Source: Lactiplantibacillus daoliensis
GTDB lineage: Bacteria > Bacillota > Bacilli > Lactobacillales > Lactobacillaceae
DNA: 64,000 nucleotides
Assembly: GCF_005405005.1 (NCBI RefSeq)
Contig: NZ_BJDH01000002.1
Span: 124,001-188,000 of the forward strand
Direction of reading: 5' to 3'
The position numbers and the translations under genes are program-made. Position 1 is the stretch's first letter. Each line of letters opens with the position of its first letter. This document shows, piece after piece, positions 13,743 to 24,335 of the stretch. The notes below the pieces were generated by a model that saw only the letters and a program-made list of their open reading frames with translations, was not told the origin of the DNA and ran no database searches.

Positions 13743-14372
13743 TTACTTGGTCCCAAATAACCGGTCCCCAGCATCGCCCAAACCTGGAACGATATAGCCG
13801 TCTTCATTCAAATGATCATCAAGTGCGGCCGTGTAAATATCAACGTCTGGATGTGCTTCTTGAAGAGCTTTAACCCCTTCTGGAGCAGCAACTAAGCACA
13901 TAAACTTAATGTTGCTAGCGCCACGTTTCTTCAACATATCCATGGCCATGATGGCTGAACCACCAGTGGCTAACATTGGATCAACGACAAATAATTGACG
14001 TTGTGAAATGTCGCTTGGCAACTTCACGAAGTATTCAACTGGCTTCAACGTTTCTTCATCACGATACATGCCAACGTGACCGACTTTAGCCGCTGGAATC
14101 ATGTTTAAGACCCCATCGACCATCCCTAAACCGGCACGCAAAATTGGCACGATGGCCACTTTTTTACCAGCTAAAGTTTTTTGGGTCGTCTTTGTAATTG
14201 GGGTTTCAATTTCAATATCCTTTAATGGCATATCACGTGAAACTTCGTAAGCCATCAATGTGGATATTTCGTTGACCATTTCCCGAAATACTTTTGTCCC
14301 ACATTCTTTTTCCCGAATGATCGTTAACTTATGTTGAATGAGCGGATGATTCAAAACCTCAAACTTACCCAT
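13743..14372 (-). CDS. upp: Uracil phosphoribosyltransferase
   Basis: 209-residue cytoplasmic enzyme converting uracil and PRPP to UMP. The PRPP-binding loop [16 protein letters not shown] (about residues 129-144) and C-terminal [13 protein letters not shown] are diagnostic. I use the ATG at 14372 ([12 protein letters not shown]); a GTG four codons upstream abuts AAGGAGC too closely to serve. Its own terminator separates it from the permease, which has its own attenuated promoter. Confidence 0.96.
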   Translation of the reverse strand: MGKFEVLNHPLIQHKLTIIREKECGTKVFREMVNEISTLMAYEVSRDMPLKDIEIETPITKTTQKTLAGKKVAIVPILRAGLGMVDGVLNMIPAAKVGHVGMYRDEETLKPVEYFVKLPSDISQRQLFVVDPMLATGGSAIMAMDMLKKRGASNIKFMCLVAAPEGVKALQEAHPDVDIYTAALDDHLNEDGYIVPGLGDAGDRLFGTK

Positions 14373-14506
14373 GTTTCTGTGCACGCTCCTTAGTGATTTC
14401 TTTCTATTGTAGCTAATTTACCAACAAAAAACTAGGGCTCAGCGCGATTAGTTATGAAAACAGCAAAAAAAATCGCACTATTTTATTTATATCTGGCCTG
14501 AATTCG

Positions 14507-14537
14507 AAAAAACGACCAGCAAGTAGACTGGTCGTTG
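14507..14537 (-). terminator. Terminator of glyA
   Basis: Stem AACGACCAG/CTGGTCGTT with a 9-base loop followed by TTTTTTCG on the minus strand, 16 bases after the glyA stop. Confidence 0.9.
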
Positions 14538-14552
14538 CAAAGTTTGATTTAA

Positions 14553-15791
14553 TTAGTCGACATCAATAGGATGTTTGGCAGTTAATGCTAAGGCTTGCGC
14601 TTTAACGTCATCCAAATTAGCTTGGTCTTCAGGTGCGCCCAAAGCTTGCAGGATCAATTCAGCAACTTTAGCGGCATCGGCTTCATCAAAGCCCCGAGTC
14701 GTAATCGCTGGTGTGCCCAAACGAATCCCAGAAGTCTTGAAGGCTCCCAACGTTTCATTCGGAATGGCCTCCTTGTTGACGGTAATGTACACCGTATCCA
14801 ATAAGTCCTGGACTTGACGACCATTTAAACCAGACTTAGTGACATCAATCGTCATCAAATGGTTATCTGTCCCACCAGAAATGACCCGTACCAAATCAGA
14901 GTCGTTAAAGACTGCTGCCATGGCCTGTGCATTGGCAATAATTTGCTTAGCGTAAGTTTTGAATTCAGGTTGTAAATCTTCACCAAATGCAACTGCCTTA
15001 CCGGCAATCACATGGTCTAATGGTCCACCCTGGTTACCAGGGAAAACGGCAGAGTTAATTTTCTTACCATATTCAGCCTTAGCTAAAATCATCCCACCAC
15101 GGGGTCCCCGTAACGTTTTGTGCGTCGTGGTCGTCACCACGTCCGCGTATGGCACTGGATTCGGATGTAACCCTGCTGCAACTAACCCAGCGATGTGCGC
15201 CATATCAACCATTAGCATTGCCCCAACGGCATCCGCAATCTCACGGAATTTTGCAAAATCAATCACTCGACTGTATGCCGATGCCCCCGCAACGATTAAT
15301 TTTGGTTGAAATTCCTTTGCTTGTGCCAAAATGGCGTCATAATCCAATTCTTCCGTTTCTGGATTTAAGCCATAACCTTGAAAGTCGTACAATTTCCCGG
15401 AAAAGTTGACACTTGAGCCATGGGTTAAATGACCACCAGCATCCAAAGACATCCCCATCACCCGGTCACCTGGTTGAATCAGAGCCATATATGCCGCAGC
15501 ATTAGCTTGCGAGCCAGAATGTGGTTGCACGTTGGCATATTCCGCCCCAAACAACTTTTTGGCACGTTCAATCGCCAATGTTTCCACTTGATCGATAAAT
15601 TCATTACCGCCATAAAAACGATGACCAGGATAACCTTCGGAGTACTTGTTCGTCAAAACACTGCCTTGCGCAGCTCTTACACCTTTAGACACAATGTTTT
15701 CTGACGCAATCAACTCAATGTTATGTTGTTGGCGCGCCTGTTCCTTACTAATTGCAGCCCAAACTTCTGGATCTTGTTCTTGGTAATTCAT
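14553..15791 (-). CDS. glyA: Serine hydroxymethyltransferase
   Basis: 412-residue PLP enzyme interconverting serine and glycine and feeding one-carbon units to tetrahydrofolate. PLP lysine motif [16 protein letters not shown] near residues 220-235; substrate and PLP contacts in [13 protein letters not shown] and [14 protein letters not shown]. Start ATG at 15791 ([11 protein letters not shown]) directly after GGAGGAG. It is downstream of sua5 on the same strand with a 60-base gap, so may be co-transcribed with the sua5-prmC-prfA group. Confidence 0.97.
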   Translation of the reverse strand: MNYQEQDPEVWAAISKEQARQQHNIELIASENIVSKGVRAAQGSVLTNKYSEGYPGHRFYGGNEFIDQVETLAIERAKKLFGAEYANVQPHSGSQANAAAYMALIQPGDRVMGMSLDAGGHLTHGSSVNFSGKLYDFQGYGLNPETEELDYDAILAQAKEFQPKLIVAGASAYSRVIDFAKFREIADAVGAMLMVDMAHIAGLVAAGLHPNPVPYADVVTTTTHKTLRGPRGGMILAKAEYGKKINSAVFPGNQGGPLDHVIAGKAVAFGEDLQPEFKTYAKQIIANAQAMAAVFNDSDLVRVISGGTDNHLMTIDVTKSGLNGRQVQDLLDTVYITVNKEAIPNETLGAFKTSGIRLGTPAITTRGFDEADAAKVAELILQALGAPEDQANLDDVKAQALALTAKHPIDVD

Positions 15792-15848
15792 GAATAATTC
15801 TCCTCCATTTCGCAAGTGACAACTTTCGGGTTTTCCCGATTTCCATCA

Positions 15849-16868
15849 TTATACACTAAAATGGGTCTGGCCGGCTGATTTATTTAATCGGTTCATATAT
15901 GCTGCCCCTAGGCCCTTGCTATCAAAGGCTTGGCACAGAATATCTTTAATTTCAGTTTCGGTATCAAAGTGTCGAAGACCGGCAAACAGTTCCCGGCTTG
16001 CCGATTGAACATTTGATCCTAAAGAAAATCGTTCGCAATTTGCTGGTAACTGATTAGCTGTCAAAATGGCGTCTGTTGCCATCACACCGATTTGAATTGA
16101 TTGGCGGCCTGCCCAAGCCAAAGCTGCTGGCCAATCAGTTGGTTGATCCACGATATAGACTTGTGCATCCGGCGCATAATGCTTGTACTTCATCCCAGGC
16201 GCTTTCGGAACTTCAGTCGCGCCAACGTGATGTTGTTCAGTTAAAACCCGTTCACCAATCACAGCTTCGATTTCTGATGCCGTAACGGCACCCGGCCGCA
16301 AAATTGCTGGTTGCTGCCCGGACAAATCCAACACTGTTGATTCAACCCCGACTTTGGTTGGACCATCGTCTAAGATACCGGCGATTTTACCATCCAGATC
16401 GTGCAACACATGTTGGGCGGTGGTTGGACTCGGCTTCCCCGAAGTATTCGCAGAAGGACCCACAATAGGCGTCCCAGCCGCGCGAATCAAGTTCAAGGTT
16501 GCGTCATTATTCGGATTACGGAAAGCCGCGGTCGTGAGTCCCCCCGTGACTGCTGGTGCGAGCGCATCCGGCTTTAAGTTAAAAATCATGGTCAATGGTC
16601 CTGGCCAAAAAGCCTTAATCAACTTTTTAGCAGCAACTGACAAAGGCTTGGCAAACCGTTCTACCGTTGGCACATCTGCCACATGAACAATCAACGGATT
16701 GTCACTTGGTCGACCTTTGGCTTGATAGACTTGTTTAACGGCCGCAACGTTGGTCGCATCAGCACCCAAGCCATAAACGGTTTCAGTTGGAAAAGCGACC
16801 AACTGGCCGGCCTGAATCAATTTTGCCGCCGCAGTCACTTCTGCGGGTTTAAAAACTTTAGTTTCCAT
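15849..16868 (-). CDS. ywlC: Threonylcarbamoyl-AMP synthase (Sua5/YwlC)
   Basis: 339-residue long-form Sua5: N-terminal YrdC domain (LVAFPTETVYGLGADATN, RPSDNPLIVHV, GPSANTSGKPSPT) of about 200 residues, then a linker and the C-terminal Sua5 domain. It makes threonylcarbamoyl-AMP for t6A37 modification of tRNAs reading ANN codons. Start at 16868 (METKVFKPAEV): an ATG four codons earlier touches its ribosome site GAAGG, so the second ATG at 11-base spacing is more likely. Directly downstream of prmC. Confidence 0.93.
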   Translation of the reverse strand: METKVFKPAEVTAAAKLIQAGQLVAFPTETVYGLGADATNVAAVKQVYQAKGRPSDNPLIVHVADVPTVERFAKPLSVAAKKLIKAFWPGPLTMIFNLKPDALAPAVTGGLTTAAFRNPNNDATLNLIRAAGTPIVGPSANTSGKPSPTTAQHVLHDLDGKIAGILDDGPTKVGVESTVLDLSGQQPAILRPGAVTASEIEAVIGERVLTEQHHVGATEVPKAPGMKYKHYAPDAQVYIVDQPTDWPAALAWAGRQSIQIGVMATDAILTANQLPANCERFSLGSNVQSASRELFAGLRHFDTETEIKDILCQAFDSKGLGAAYMNRLNKSAGQTHFSV

Positions 16869-16898
16869 AATAGTGTTCATCCTTCTTCATTTAAAATC

Positions 16899-17762
16899 TT
16901 ATTCTGACGCTAGTACAACTCGTAACATACGATCATGACCGGCCATATCTTGACGTAGCGTAACCGTGGCCTGTGGAAACGCAGTTGTAAATAATTTTTT
17001 AATGGCCGCACCTTGATGATAGCCAAATTCCAAGTACAATCGCCCATGTGGCGTTAGATGTTGGGCAACTTGCTGTGCCAACTGTTCATAAATTGCTAAA
17101 CCTTCATGTTCGGCGAACAGAGCTTGTTGTGGCTCATAATTCAAGACACTGGCATCCATGACCACTTTTTCATCAGCTGCAATATACGGTGGATTGCTGA
17201 CAATCACATCATACCGATGATCACCCAATTGCGCGAATAAATCACTCTGCTGAAAGGTGACTGGCAATTTTAAGCTGACCGCATTTTCCTGCGCCACTGC
17301 CAAGGCAGCCGCCGAGATATCGCTAGCTGTCACTTGCCAAGTCGGCTTTTCATGTTTCAAGGATAACGCGATTGCGCCGGAACCCGTCCCAATATCTAGT
17401 AGTGATAACGGCTTGTCAGTCAGTTCATCGGTTAGAATCCAGTCCACCAATTCCTCCGTCTCCACGCGTGGAATAAGCACGGCTGGCGTGACTTTGAGAG
17501 TCAGCCCATAAAACGGTGCTGTCCCCAGCACATATTGCGCCGGCTCACCAGCAACCACCCGTTGAACGGCTTTTTGATACGCCTGCCATAACGTGTTTGG
17601 CACTAAGTCGCGATAATGAACGAGTAATTGTGTTTGATCAAAGTGACTTAGCCCTAACAACAAGAAGCGGCCGGCATCAGTCGGTAACGTCGCCGTTTTT
17701 AGACAAAAAGAAGCCCATTGCTGGGCTTCAAAGAACGTTGGTTGTGCTGGTAACTTAGTCAT
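16899..17762 (-). CDS. prmC: Release factor glutamine methyltransferase PrmC
   Basis: 287-residue SAM methyltransferase that modifies the GGQ glutamine of release factors. Motif [16 protein letters not shown] and the catalytic NPPY in [14 protein letters not shown] are clear. N-terminal helical domain present. Its ATG overlaps the prfA stop by 8 bases (ATGACTAA), coupling enzyme and substrate. Confidence 0.96.
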   Translation of the reverse strand: MTKLPAQPTFFEAQQWASFCLKTATLPTDAGRFLLLGLSHFDQTQLLVHYRDLVPNTLWQAYQKAVQRVVAGEPAQYVLGTAPFYGLTLKVTPAVLIPRVETEELVDWILTDELTDKPLSLLDIGTGSGAIALSLKHEKPTWQVTASDISAAALAVAQENAVSLKLPVTFQQSDLFAQLGDHRYDVIVSNPPYIAADEKVVMDASVLNYEPQQALFAEHEGLAIYEQLAQQVAQHLTPHGRLYLEFGYHQGAAIKKLFTTAFPQATVTLRQDMAGHDRMLRVVLASE

Positions 17763-18837
17763 TGGCTAACTGCTCGATCTTTTTAGTCTGGTCAGCTAAA
17801 ACTAAGGCATCAATGATTTCATCTAATTCACCGTTCATGACCCGATCCAACTTGTTTAAAGTTAAGCCGATGCGATGATCAGTCACCCGGTTTTGTGGGT
17901 AATTGTAAGTCCGAATCCGTTCTGAACGATCCCCGGTCCCAACGGCCGACTTCCGTTCAGCATCGTATTGGTTTTGTTCCCGTGATTGGTAATAGTCATA
18001 GACCCGGGCACGCAAAATTTCCATGGCTTTCGCCCGGTTTTGTTGTTGTGACCGTTGATCTTGCATGGAGACAACGATACCAGTTGGTAGATGGGTCATC
18101 CGCACGGCCGAAGACGTCTTGTTAATATGTTGACCACCGGCACCAGATGACCGGAACACGTCGACTCGAATATCTTTTTGTTCCAACTTAATATCCACAT
18201 CTTTGGCTTCCGGCATAATCCCAACTGTCGCAGTTGAGGTATGCACCCGGCCAGCTGATTCAGTGACTGGCACCCGTTGAACTCGATGCGCGCCACTCTC
18301 ATATTTCAGTTTAGAATAAACTTTATTCCCAGAAATAATCAAGACGATTTCTTTGAACCCACCGACTTCAGTTTCATTGCGATCAGCGACTTCAACATTC
18401 CAGCCTTGGCGTTCAGCATATTTTGAATACATGTTGAATAAATCAGCCGCGAACAAGCTGGCTTCATCACCACCGGCAGCCCCATGAATTTCCATGATGA
18501 TATTTTTATCATCATTAGGATCTTGTGGCAACATGAGTAAGGTGATCTCATGTTCGAGTTGATCTTTTTGGGCGTTCAATTGTTTCAAGTCGTCCTTGAC
18601 CATGGCGTTCATGTCATCGTCTAGCTTTTCACGCAACAATTCGTCATTTTCGGTGATTTGACTTGTCACGTCTTTATACTGATTATACTTTTCAACCGTT
18701 TCACGAATGCTACCCATTTCTTTAGAGAGCTTCATGAAGCGATCCGAATCAGCGATAACTTCTGGATCACTTAAAAGTTCGCCGAGTTCTTCATACCGGT
18801 CGGCAACCGCTTGTAATTTATCAAAAAACTTATCCAT
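17755..18837 (-). CDS. prfA: Peptide chain release factor 1
   Basis: 360-residue class I release factor for UAA and UAG. Catalytic GGQ loop in [17 protein letters not shown] (about residues 231-247); stop-codon recognition domain upstream, about residues 110-200 ([12 protein letters not shown] is close to the GGQ domain). Full length. It is followed by prmC, which methylates it. Confidence 0.97.
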   Translation of the reverse strand: MDKFFDKLQAVADRYEELGELLSDPEVIADSDRFMKLSKEMGSIRETVEKYNQYKDVTSQITENDELLREKLDDDMNAMVKDDLKQLNAQKDQLEHEITLLMLPQDPNDDKNIIMEIHGAAGGDEASLFAADLFNMYSKYAERQGWNVEVADRNETEVGGFKEIVLIISGNKVYSKLKYESGAHRVQRVPVTESAGRVHTSTATVGIMPEAKDVDIKLEQKDIRVDVFRSSGAGGQHINKTSSAVRMTHLPTGIVVSMQDQRSQQQNRAKAMEILRARVYDYYQSREQNQYDAERKSAVGTGDRSERIRTYNYPQNRVTDHRIGLTLNKLDRVMNGELDEIIDALVLADQTKKIEQLAND

Positions 18838-18851
18838 ACTTGGTTAATTCC

Positions 18852-19430
18852 TCACTTTGTTAGTTTCGGCGGATAGAAGTAGTGACGACGACAAACGGGA
18901 TAGTAAGTTTCATTTCCCCCAATTTGGACTTGCTTACCTTCATAAACTGGTTCGCCTTCATGAAAGCGCAAATTCATAATCGCCTTTTTGCGGCAGAACC
19001 AACAGATGGTCTTCATTTCTTCAATTTTATCCGCATACAGCAACAGATATTTCGACCCTTCAAATAGGTCATTTCTAAAATCGTTTTTTAAACCAAAGGT
19101 CATCACGGGGATATTGAGTTCATCCACCACATGTGCCAGCTCTAAAACATGATGTTTTTTTAAAAATTGGGCCTCATCAATTAAGACACAAGCTGCATCT
19201 GAATTAGTCTTTTTAACAACTTCAAATATGTTTGTCTCATCAAACACCGGCATTGCCTCACGCTTCAGCCCGATTCGACTTTTGACAAAGCCAACACCAT
19301 CACGGTTGTCTAATCCGCTCGTCATAATGATCACGGATTTATTTTGTTCTTCATAGTTGTGAGCAACTTTTAAAATTTCAATGGTCTTCCCACTGTTCAT
19401 TGCGCCATATCGAAAAAATAACTGTGCCAA
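18852..19430 (-). CDS. tdk: Thymidine kinase (type II)
   Basis: 192-residue thymidine kinase of the pyrimidine salvage pathway. P-loop [16 protein letters not shown] near residues 6-21, DEAQF Walker-B-like motif, lasso region and the structural zinc cysteines in ICWFCRKKA and the C-terminal VCRRH. Ends 14 bases before prfA, so is probably the first gene of tdk-prfA-prmC-sua5. Confidence 0.97.
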   Translation of the reverse strand: MAQLFFRYGAMNSGKTIEILKVAHNYEEQNKSVIIMTSGLDNRDGVGFVKSRIGLKREAMPVFDETNIFEVVKKTNSDAACVLIDEAQFLKKHHVLELAHVVDELNIPVMTFGLKNDFRNDLFEGSKYLLLYADKIEEMKTICWFCRKKAIMNLRFHEGEPVYEGKQVQIGGNETYYPVCRRHYFYPPKLTK

Positions 19431-19577
19431 AATCTCGGTCCCCTTTTCAAACCCATATTCTTTTTAATTATAGCTGATTTAACCGTTAATTTCAGCAACC
19501 AGCCGTGAAAAACCCTTAATGATTTCATAAATGCAGGTAACAAGCGGGATAAACGCTTTTCTTTTATAAGCGTTCAG

Positions 19578-19583
19578 TATAAA
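19578..19583 (+). promoter_or_regulatory. Possible -10 box for murT-gatD
   Basis: TATAAA about 65 bases before the murT ATG, with only a weak -35. An inverted repeat (AAACGCTT/AAGCGTT) around 19551-19574 overlaps the -35 zone and may affect expression. Confidence 0.35.
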
Positions 19584-19645
19584 ATACTTGAGAGAACAGC
19601 TGCAGAAGTCAGCTTTTATTTATACAGTTAGGGGTTCATATAATT

Positions 19646-20992
19646 ATGTCAATCAAAAGTACCGTGGCCACTTGGACCGGAAAATCCGCTTATTGGTTCT
19701 TGCACACCTTTCGTGGTGGCGGGAGCTCCTTACCGGGAAAACTCGCGTTAAAACTCGATCCAGCCATTTTAAAACAACTTGCCAAAAATTATGACGTCAT
19801 CGTCATTACGGGAACGAACGGGAAAACCTTGACAACCGCACTGACTGTCAAAGTATTAGGAGAACAATATTCTGACATTTTGACTAATCCGAGTGGATCT
19901 AATATGAAACAAGGCATCGTCACGACCTTCTTGACCGCCCCCAAGGCACACCAAAAACCATTAGCCGTCCTTGAAGTTGATGAAGCTAACGTGATCATGG
20001 TAACAAAATACATCACACCAAAAGCCTTCGTCTTCACGAATATTTTCCGCGATCAAATGGATCGTTATGGTGAAATCTATACGACCTATAAAAAAATCTT
20101 AGATGGTGTGGCATTGGCACCCGAAGCCACGATCATTGCCAACGGTGATTTACCGTTATTTAATTCTAAAAAATTACCGAACCCCATTTTATATTATGGT
20201 TTCGATTACCAGACTGATACCGATGAACAAGCTCCTGCCAATACCGATGGCTTGTTGTGTCCACGTTGTCAGCATATTTTGCACTACCACAGTCGGACCT
20301 ATAGCAACATGGGCAAGTACTTCTGCCCTCACTGTGGCTTCGAGCGGCCACAATTGACCTATAAGTTGAATGTCCTGACTAGCATGACACCAACTTCATC
20401 CGACTTTGAAATTAATGGTCAAGCGATGCATTTGAACATCGGTGGTCAATATAATATTTATAATGCGCTGGCAGCCTTTGCCGTTGGCCGTTTCATGGAC
20501 GTGAAACCAGCCAAGATTGCGCATGCACTAAGTGAAAATGATGAACAAGTCTTTGGTCGCCAAGAAATCTTCCATGTCGATGACAAAGACGTGACGTTAA
20601 TTCTAGTGAAGAATCCAGTTGGGTTGAACCAAGTCTTACAAATGATTAGCACGGATGAGCGACCATTCTCTTTTGCCGCCTTGCTCAATGCTAATTATGC
20701 CGATGGGATTGATACCAGTTGGATCTGGGATGGGGATTTCGAACAATTACCCAAATTAAACGTCCCCGCTTACATCAGTGGCGGTGAACGGTATCGCGAC
20801 ATCACCTTCCGTTTGAAGGTGGCCGGTGTCCCAACCGATAAGCTAACGATTGTCCCTGATTTAACGAAAATGACTGCTGAAATTCAAAAACTGCCAACGA
20901 AGCAAGTTTACGTGGTCGCTACTTATACCGCAATGCTTCAATTACGGAAACAACTTGCTAGTCAAGGCATTATTGATGGGGGGATGGCTTAA
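19646..20992 (+). CDS. murT: MurT, lipid II isoglutaminyl synthase ligase subunit
   Basis: 448-residue Mur-ligase-like subunit that, with GatD, amidates the D-glutamate of lipid II. P-loop VITGTNGKTLTTALTV near residues 54-69, a Cys4 zinc ribbon (LCPRCQHIL and YFCPHCGFERP, about residues 204-235) and the DUF1727 C-terminal domain are all present. ATG at 19646 follows AGGGG at rather long spacing. Overlap-free junction to gatD (1 base). Confidence 0.95.
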   Translation: MSIKSTVATWTGKSAYWFLHTFRGGGSSLPGKLALKLDPAILKQLAKNYDVIVITGTNGKTLTTALTVKVLGEQYSDILTNPSGSNMKQGIVTTFLTAPKAHQKPLAVLEVDEANVIMVTKYITPKAFVFTNIFRDQMDRYGEIYTTYKKILDGVALAPEATIIANGDLPLFNSKKLPNPILYYGFDYQTDTDEQAPANTDGLLCPRCQHILHYHSRTYSNMGKYFCPHCGFERPQLTYKLNVLTSMTPTSSDFEINGQAMHLNIGGQYNIYNALAAFAVGRFMDVKPAKIAHALSENDEQVFGRQEIFHVDDKDVTLILVKNPVGLNQVLQMISTDERPFSFAALLNANYADGIDTSWIWDGDFEQLPKLNVPAYISGGERYRDITFRLKVAGVPTDKLTIVPDLTKMTAEIQKLPTKQVYVVATYTAMLQLRKQLASQGIIDGGMA

Positions 20993-20993
20993 C

Positions 20994-21716
20994 ATGACCT
21001 ATACTTTAAACGCCGCCCACTTATACGGCGACTTAATGAACACGTACGGCGATATTGGCAATATCTTAGCAATGGGTTATTATGCCAAAGCTGTCGATGC
21101 AACAATTAACACCGAACTCATTAGTTTAGACAACCCATTTGATCCCGCCAAGTATGATTTCGTTCTCTTTGGTGGTGGTCAAGACTACGAACAAACGATT
21201 GTCTCAAAAGACTTACAAACCAAAAAGGCCCCATTAACTGACTACATCGAAGCCGGTGGCCCCTTCCTAGCAATCTGTGGTGGCTTTCAAATGCTTGGCC
21301 ATTACTACATCGGCGCCCAGGGTGAAAAAATCCCTGGGATCGGGGCCCTTGATCACTACACCCTGAGCCAAGACAACAATCGGTTCATTGGTAATATCAC
21401 CATTAAAAACGCCGAAACTGGTCAGACCTATTATGGTTTTGAAAACCATAACGGAACCACTTTCCTCGGCAAAGGTGAACGGCCACTCGGCGACGTCATC
21501 CAAGGTCATGGAAATAATGGCAAAGATCAAACCGAAGGCGTTATTTATAAGAATACTTTTGGTTCTTATTTCCACGGCCCAATCTTGGCTCGTAATGAAG
21601 CCCTCGCCAAGCGAATTCTAAAACTCGCCTTACAACGTAAATACCCAGATGGCGATTTTAGTACGCTCGATCAATTACATGAAGACCTCACAAAAAATGT
21701 GGTCGTTAAACCGTAA
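20994..21716 (+). CDS. gatD: GatD, lipid II isoglutaminyl synthase amidotransferase subunit
   Basis: 240-residue class-I glutamine amidotransferase (CobB/CobQ-like) supplying ammonia to MurT. Nucleophile cysteine near residue 95 in FLAICGGFQMLGHYY; catalytic histidine in GSYFHGPILARN. Start at the ATG at 20994 (MTYTLNAAHLYGDL), one base after the murT stop with GGGGGATGG upstream; the longer frame overlapping murT is not family-like. A terminator follows. Confidence 0.95.
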   Translation: MTYTLNAAHLYGDLMNTYGDIGNILAMGYYAKAVDATINTELISLDNPFDPAKYDFVLFGGGQDYEQTIVSKDLQTKKAPLTDYIEAGGPFLAICGGFQMLGHYYIGAQGEKIPGIGALDHYTLSQDNNRFIGNITIKNAETGQTYYGFENHNGTTFLGKGERPLGDVIQGHGNNGKDQTEGVIYKNTFGSYFHGPILARNEALAKRILKLALQRKYPDGDFSTLDQLHEDLTKNVVVKP

Positions 21717-21724
21717 AACGGTTT

Positions 21725-21760
21725 GCCCGCTCTCCAATTCATGGTGAGCGGGATTTTTTG
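21725..21760 (+). terminator. Terminator of murT-gatD
   Basis: Stem CCCGCTC/GAGCGGG (CCCGCTCtCC...GGTGAGCGGG) followed by ATTTTTTG on the plus strand, 9 bases after the gatD stop. Confidence 0.9.
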
Positions 21761-21851
21761 ACACAATTGAGACACCCCCTTAACCCATAAATAAAATTTA
21801 TAGACTTTTTGAAAGCGTTTCTGGATTTCCTGATAGTATCAGTTAATCACT

Positions 21852-21896
21852 AAAAAAAAGATTGATAATCGCAAATTACGATTATCAATCTTTTTT
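21852..21896 (-). terminator. Terminator of manA (bidirectional form)
   Basis: Near-perfect 16-base stem AAAAGATTGATAATCG/CGATTATCAATCTTTT with a 7-base loop and A/T runs on both sides, just after the manA stop. Confidence 0.9.
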
Positions 21897-21918
21897 ATAG
21901 TTTAAAGGGGTTAACTTT

Positions 21919-22884
21919 CTAAGCTTGATCCCCAGGTTCAGAAGCAATAATTTGTAAATCGCCAGCTAATGTCCATTGCTTGACATCGAATGGCAAAATA
22001 AAATGCACACCCTTTTCCAATGGATAAGCCTTACCGTCAACTGTGATACTCCCCTTACCTGCTAGAACAGAAACCAAGGTATAAGGTGCTTTACCACGAT
22101 TGAAGGTTGCTTGACCATCCGTTAAACGCCATTGCCAAACACCAAAGAATGGTGATTGAACATATTTCGTCACGGTAGCATCGCCAACTTGAGTCTTCGT
22201 AATGTCCAATTTAGGATCTTCGTGAGGCACGATCGTTGTATCAATCGATTGTTGTAAATGCAGTTCACGTTTTTGACCAGTCGTCTTGTCGACCCGATCC
22301 CAATCATACAACCGATAAGTCGTATCAGAACTCTGTTGCGTTTCTAAGACCATGATTCCTTTACCCACAGCATGAATTGTGCCAGATGGGACATAAAGAA
22401 AATCGCCAGGTTTAACGGGAACACGACGGAACAATTTGTCCCATTCGCCATTGTGAATCCAGTCAGCCAATTGTTGCTTAGTTTTAGCGTAATGACCGTA
22501 AATCATCGTTGCACCAGGTTCAGCAGCGATGACATACCAGCATTCTGTTTTGCCAAGTTCGTGTTCATGTTCGGCCGCGTAGGCGTCATCAGGATGAACT
22601 TGAACCGACAAATCTTCACTAGCATCCAAAATCTTCGTCAATAATGGGAAAACATCTCCCTTAGCATTGCCAAAAACATCACGATGTTCTGCCCAAACCT
22701 TGTCCAGAGTCATGCCTTTGTATGGCCCATTTTCAACCGTTGCTGGGCCATGGGGATGAGCGGAGATTGCCCAGCATTCACCAGTGTGGTCACTAGGAAT
22801 GTCATAACCAAAGTCAGATTTTAACCGGGAGCCACCCCAGATTTTTTCATGGAAAACAGGTTTTAAGAAATAAGGTTCACTCAT
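21919..22884 (-). CDS. manA: Mannose-6-phosphate isomerase, class I
   Basis: 321-residue zinc metalloisomerase interconverting mannose-6-P and fructose-6-P, linking mannose use to glycolysis and to mannosyl polymers. Zinc ligands lie in LSVQVHPDDAYAAEHEH and GKTECWYVI; cupin segment GDFLYVPSGTIHAVGKG. Start at ATG 22884 (MSEPYFLKPVFHEKIWGG) with GGAGCG upstream; the longer frame is upstream non-coding sequence. Downstream of the serine hydrolase with a 70-base gap. Confidence 0.95.
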   Translation of the reverse strand: MSEPYFLKPVFHEKIWGGSRLKSDFGYDIPSDHTGECWAISAHPHGPATVENGPYKGMTLDKVWAEHRDVFGNAKGDVFPLLTKILDASEDLSVQVHPDDAYAAEHEHELGKTECWYVIAAEPGATMIYGHYAKTKQQLADWIHNGEWDKLFRRVPVKPGDFLYVPSGTIHAVGKGIMVLETQQSSDTTYRLYDWDRVDKTTGQKRELHLQQSIDTTIVPHEDPKLDITKTQVGDATVTKYVQSPFFGVWQWRLTDGQATFNRGKAPYTLVSVLAGKGSITVDGKAYPLEKGVHFILPFDVKQWTLAGDLQIIASEPGDQA

Positions 22885-22955
22885 TATGTGCACGCTCCAT
22901 TTACTCAATTTATAGTTAAATTTTAGCATACATGAAAGCGGTTGTGAAACCGAAC

Positions 22956-23975
22956 CTAATGATTTGTAACCGCATCCGCAATCCAAGCAGCAATCAATCG
23001 CCGTCGCGCCGGTAAAAAGCTGGCATTGTTGACCACTGGATGCACCCGATTCGATAAGAAAATGAGCGCCGATTGACTTTCACGGTCCAACATCAAGAGC
23101 GTCCCCGTATAGCCCGTATGGAAAATAATTGGTTCATGATCCGCACCAGCATGCCACAAATTCCACCCAAAACTGCGCCGTAGATGATGATTCGGGGTCC
23201 AATCATGATACAGACTCGTAATGGTCGCAGGGGCTAGCACTGCGGTATTATCTGTTTGCCCCAACATAAACTTTGAAAATTGCACCAAATCGGCGACACT
23301 CGCAAACAACCCCGCTGAGCCACAGTGTTCACCTAAAATTTGGCCTTTCGGATCGTGCACAATGCCCTGTAATAACCCGGCTTTCTGCGAATAGGTCGTG
23401 GGCACTGCCTGTGCCGGATTCGGGTGAAAAGTGGCGTCTGGCAGTCCAAGCGGCCGAAGCACCCGCTCAGTCACCGCCGTTTGAATTGACTGCCCAAGGA
23501 TTTTTTCAATAATCATGCCAGTCAGAATCAACCCTAAATCAGTATAGACGACGCGATGGTTAAGATTAAACTGGCTAATGGGTAATTTTTGAATTGCAGC
23601 CAATAAGTCAGCCGCCGGTAAGCCATTACGGTTCTGAATATACCCGCTAATGCCGCTCGTATGGGTCATCAGGTTCAACACAGTCACCTCATGATTCTCA
23701 AAGTCCGGCAAATAATCGTGCACTGGCCGATCAATATCCAATCGACCGGTTGCCATCAGTTGTAGCGCCACAGTGGTCGTGCCAATGACTTTTGTCACTG
23801 ACGCCAAATCATATAGCGCATGTGGCCAAAGTGGCTTAGTTTCAGGCTCAATTTCAGCCACCCCGACTTGTGCTTGTTCAACCTTATCCCCACGAATGAC
23901 CGCATAGCTGGCACCCGGGATGATTTTACCAGTTACCATTCGCTGTATTTCTGTTTTTGTGCGTTCAAAACCCAT
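22956..23975 (-). CDS. Serine hydrolase, beta-lactamase/PBP-C family
   Basis: 339-residue member of the class C beta-lactamase-like hydrolases (AmpC/EstB/PBP4* group). The catalytic S-x-x-K is SVTK in YDLASVTKVIGTTTVAL (about residues 59-75). The second motif is YTD in VVYTDLGLILTGMI rather than YxN, as in several esterase-like members. No signal peptide, so cytosolic or non-classically located. Substrate is not predictable: D-amino peptides or small esters are possible. Confidence 0.85.
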   Translation of the reverse strand: MGFERTKTEIQRMVTGKIIPGASYAVIRGDKVEQAQVGVAEIEPETKPLWPHALYDLASVTKVIGTTTVALQLMATGRLDIDRPVHDYLPDFENHEVTVLNLMTHTSGISGYIQNRNGLPAADLLAAIQKLPISQFNLNHRVVYTDLGLILTGMIIEKILGQSIQTAVTERVLRPLGLPDATFHPNPAQAVPTTYSQKAGLLQGIVHDPKGQILGEHCGSAGLFASVADLVQFSKFMLGQTDNTAVLAPATITSLYHDWTPNHHLRRSFGWNLWHAGADHEPIIFHTGYTGTLLMLDRESQSALIFLSNRVHPVVNNASFLPARRRLIAAWIADAVTNH

Positions 23976-24110
23976 TTTTAACACTCATTTCTCTCAGATG
24001 TTGGCTAACTCATAACTTTTTTAATTAAATCCTAAAGCTTGAAAGTTAAAAAATGTCGGTCTGCGCCACTATGTCAATAATCAGGCGGTGAAAACTTGTC
24101 AATTACTTCC

Positions 24111-24281
24111 GGTTGTTGCTGATAACATGCGAACGAGGGACCGGTTCAAGCCATAGAAACGTCTTGAACCTCGCCCGGGAACTTTGCCAAAATCACAAAT
24201 CTCCCGGACCGTCCGTGGTGTATGACCGGCAAAAACGCCGGTCAAACGCCACCTGCACGTCCGATGTTATCAGCAACAACC
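24111..24281. repeat. Structured intergenic element with 18-bp terminal inverted repeats
   Basis: Perfect 18-base arms (ggttgttgctgataacat at 24111-24128; its reverse complement at 24264-24281) enclose internal hairpins: GGTTCAAG/CTTGAACC (24143-24170), CCGGGA/TCCCGG (24176-24207) and GACCGGC/GCCGGTC (24224-24243). The overall fold is a multi-arm cruciform. No open frame with a ribosome site. Part of it (24121-24144) resembles 48604-48626. Confidence 0.7.
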
Positions 24282-24335
24282 TCCAGCTAATCAGTATTTT
24301 TTAAGAGATAAATTAGTTATTTATTGATCAGCGGA

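Noticed and set aside
24113-24304. 63-codon plus-strand open frame
   Set aside because: It is the readable strand of the structured palindrome; no ribosome site and low-quality protein.
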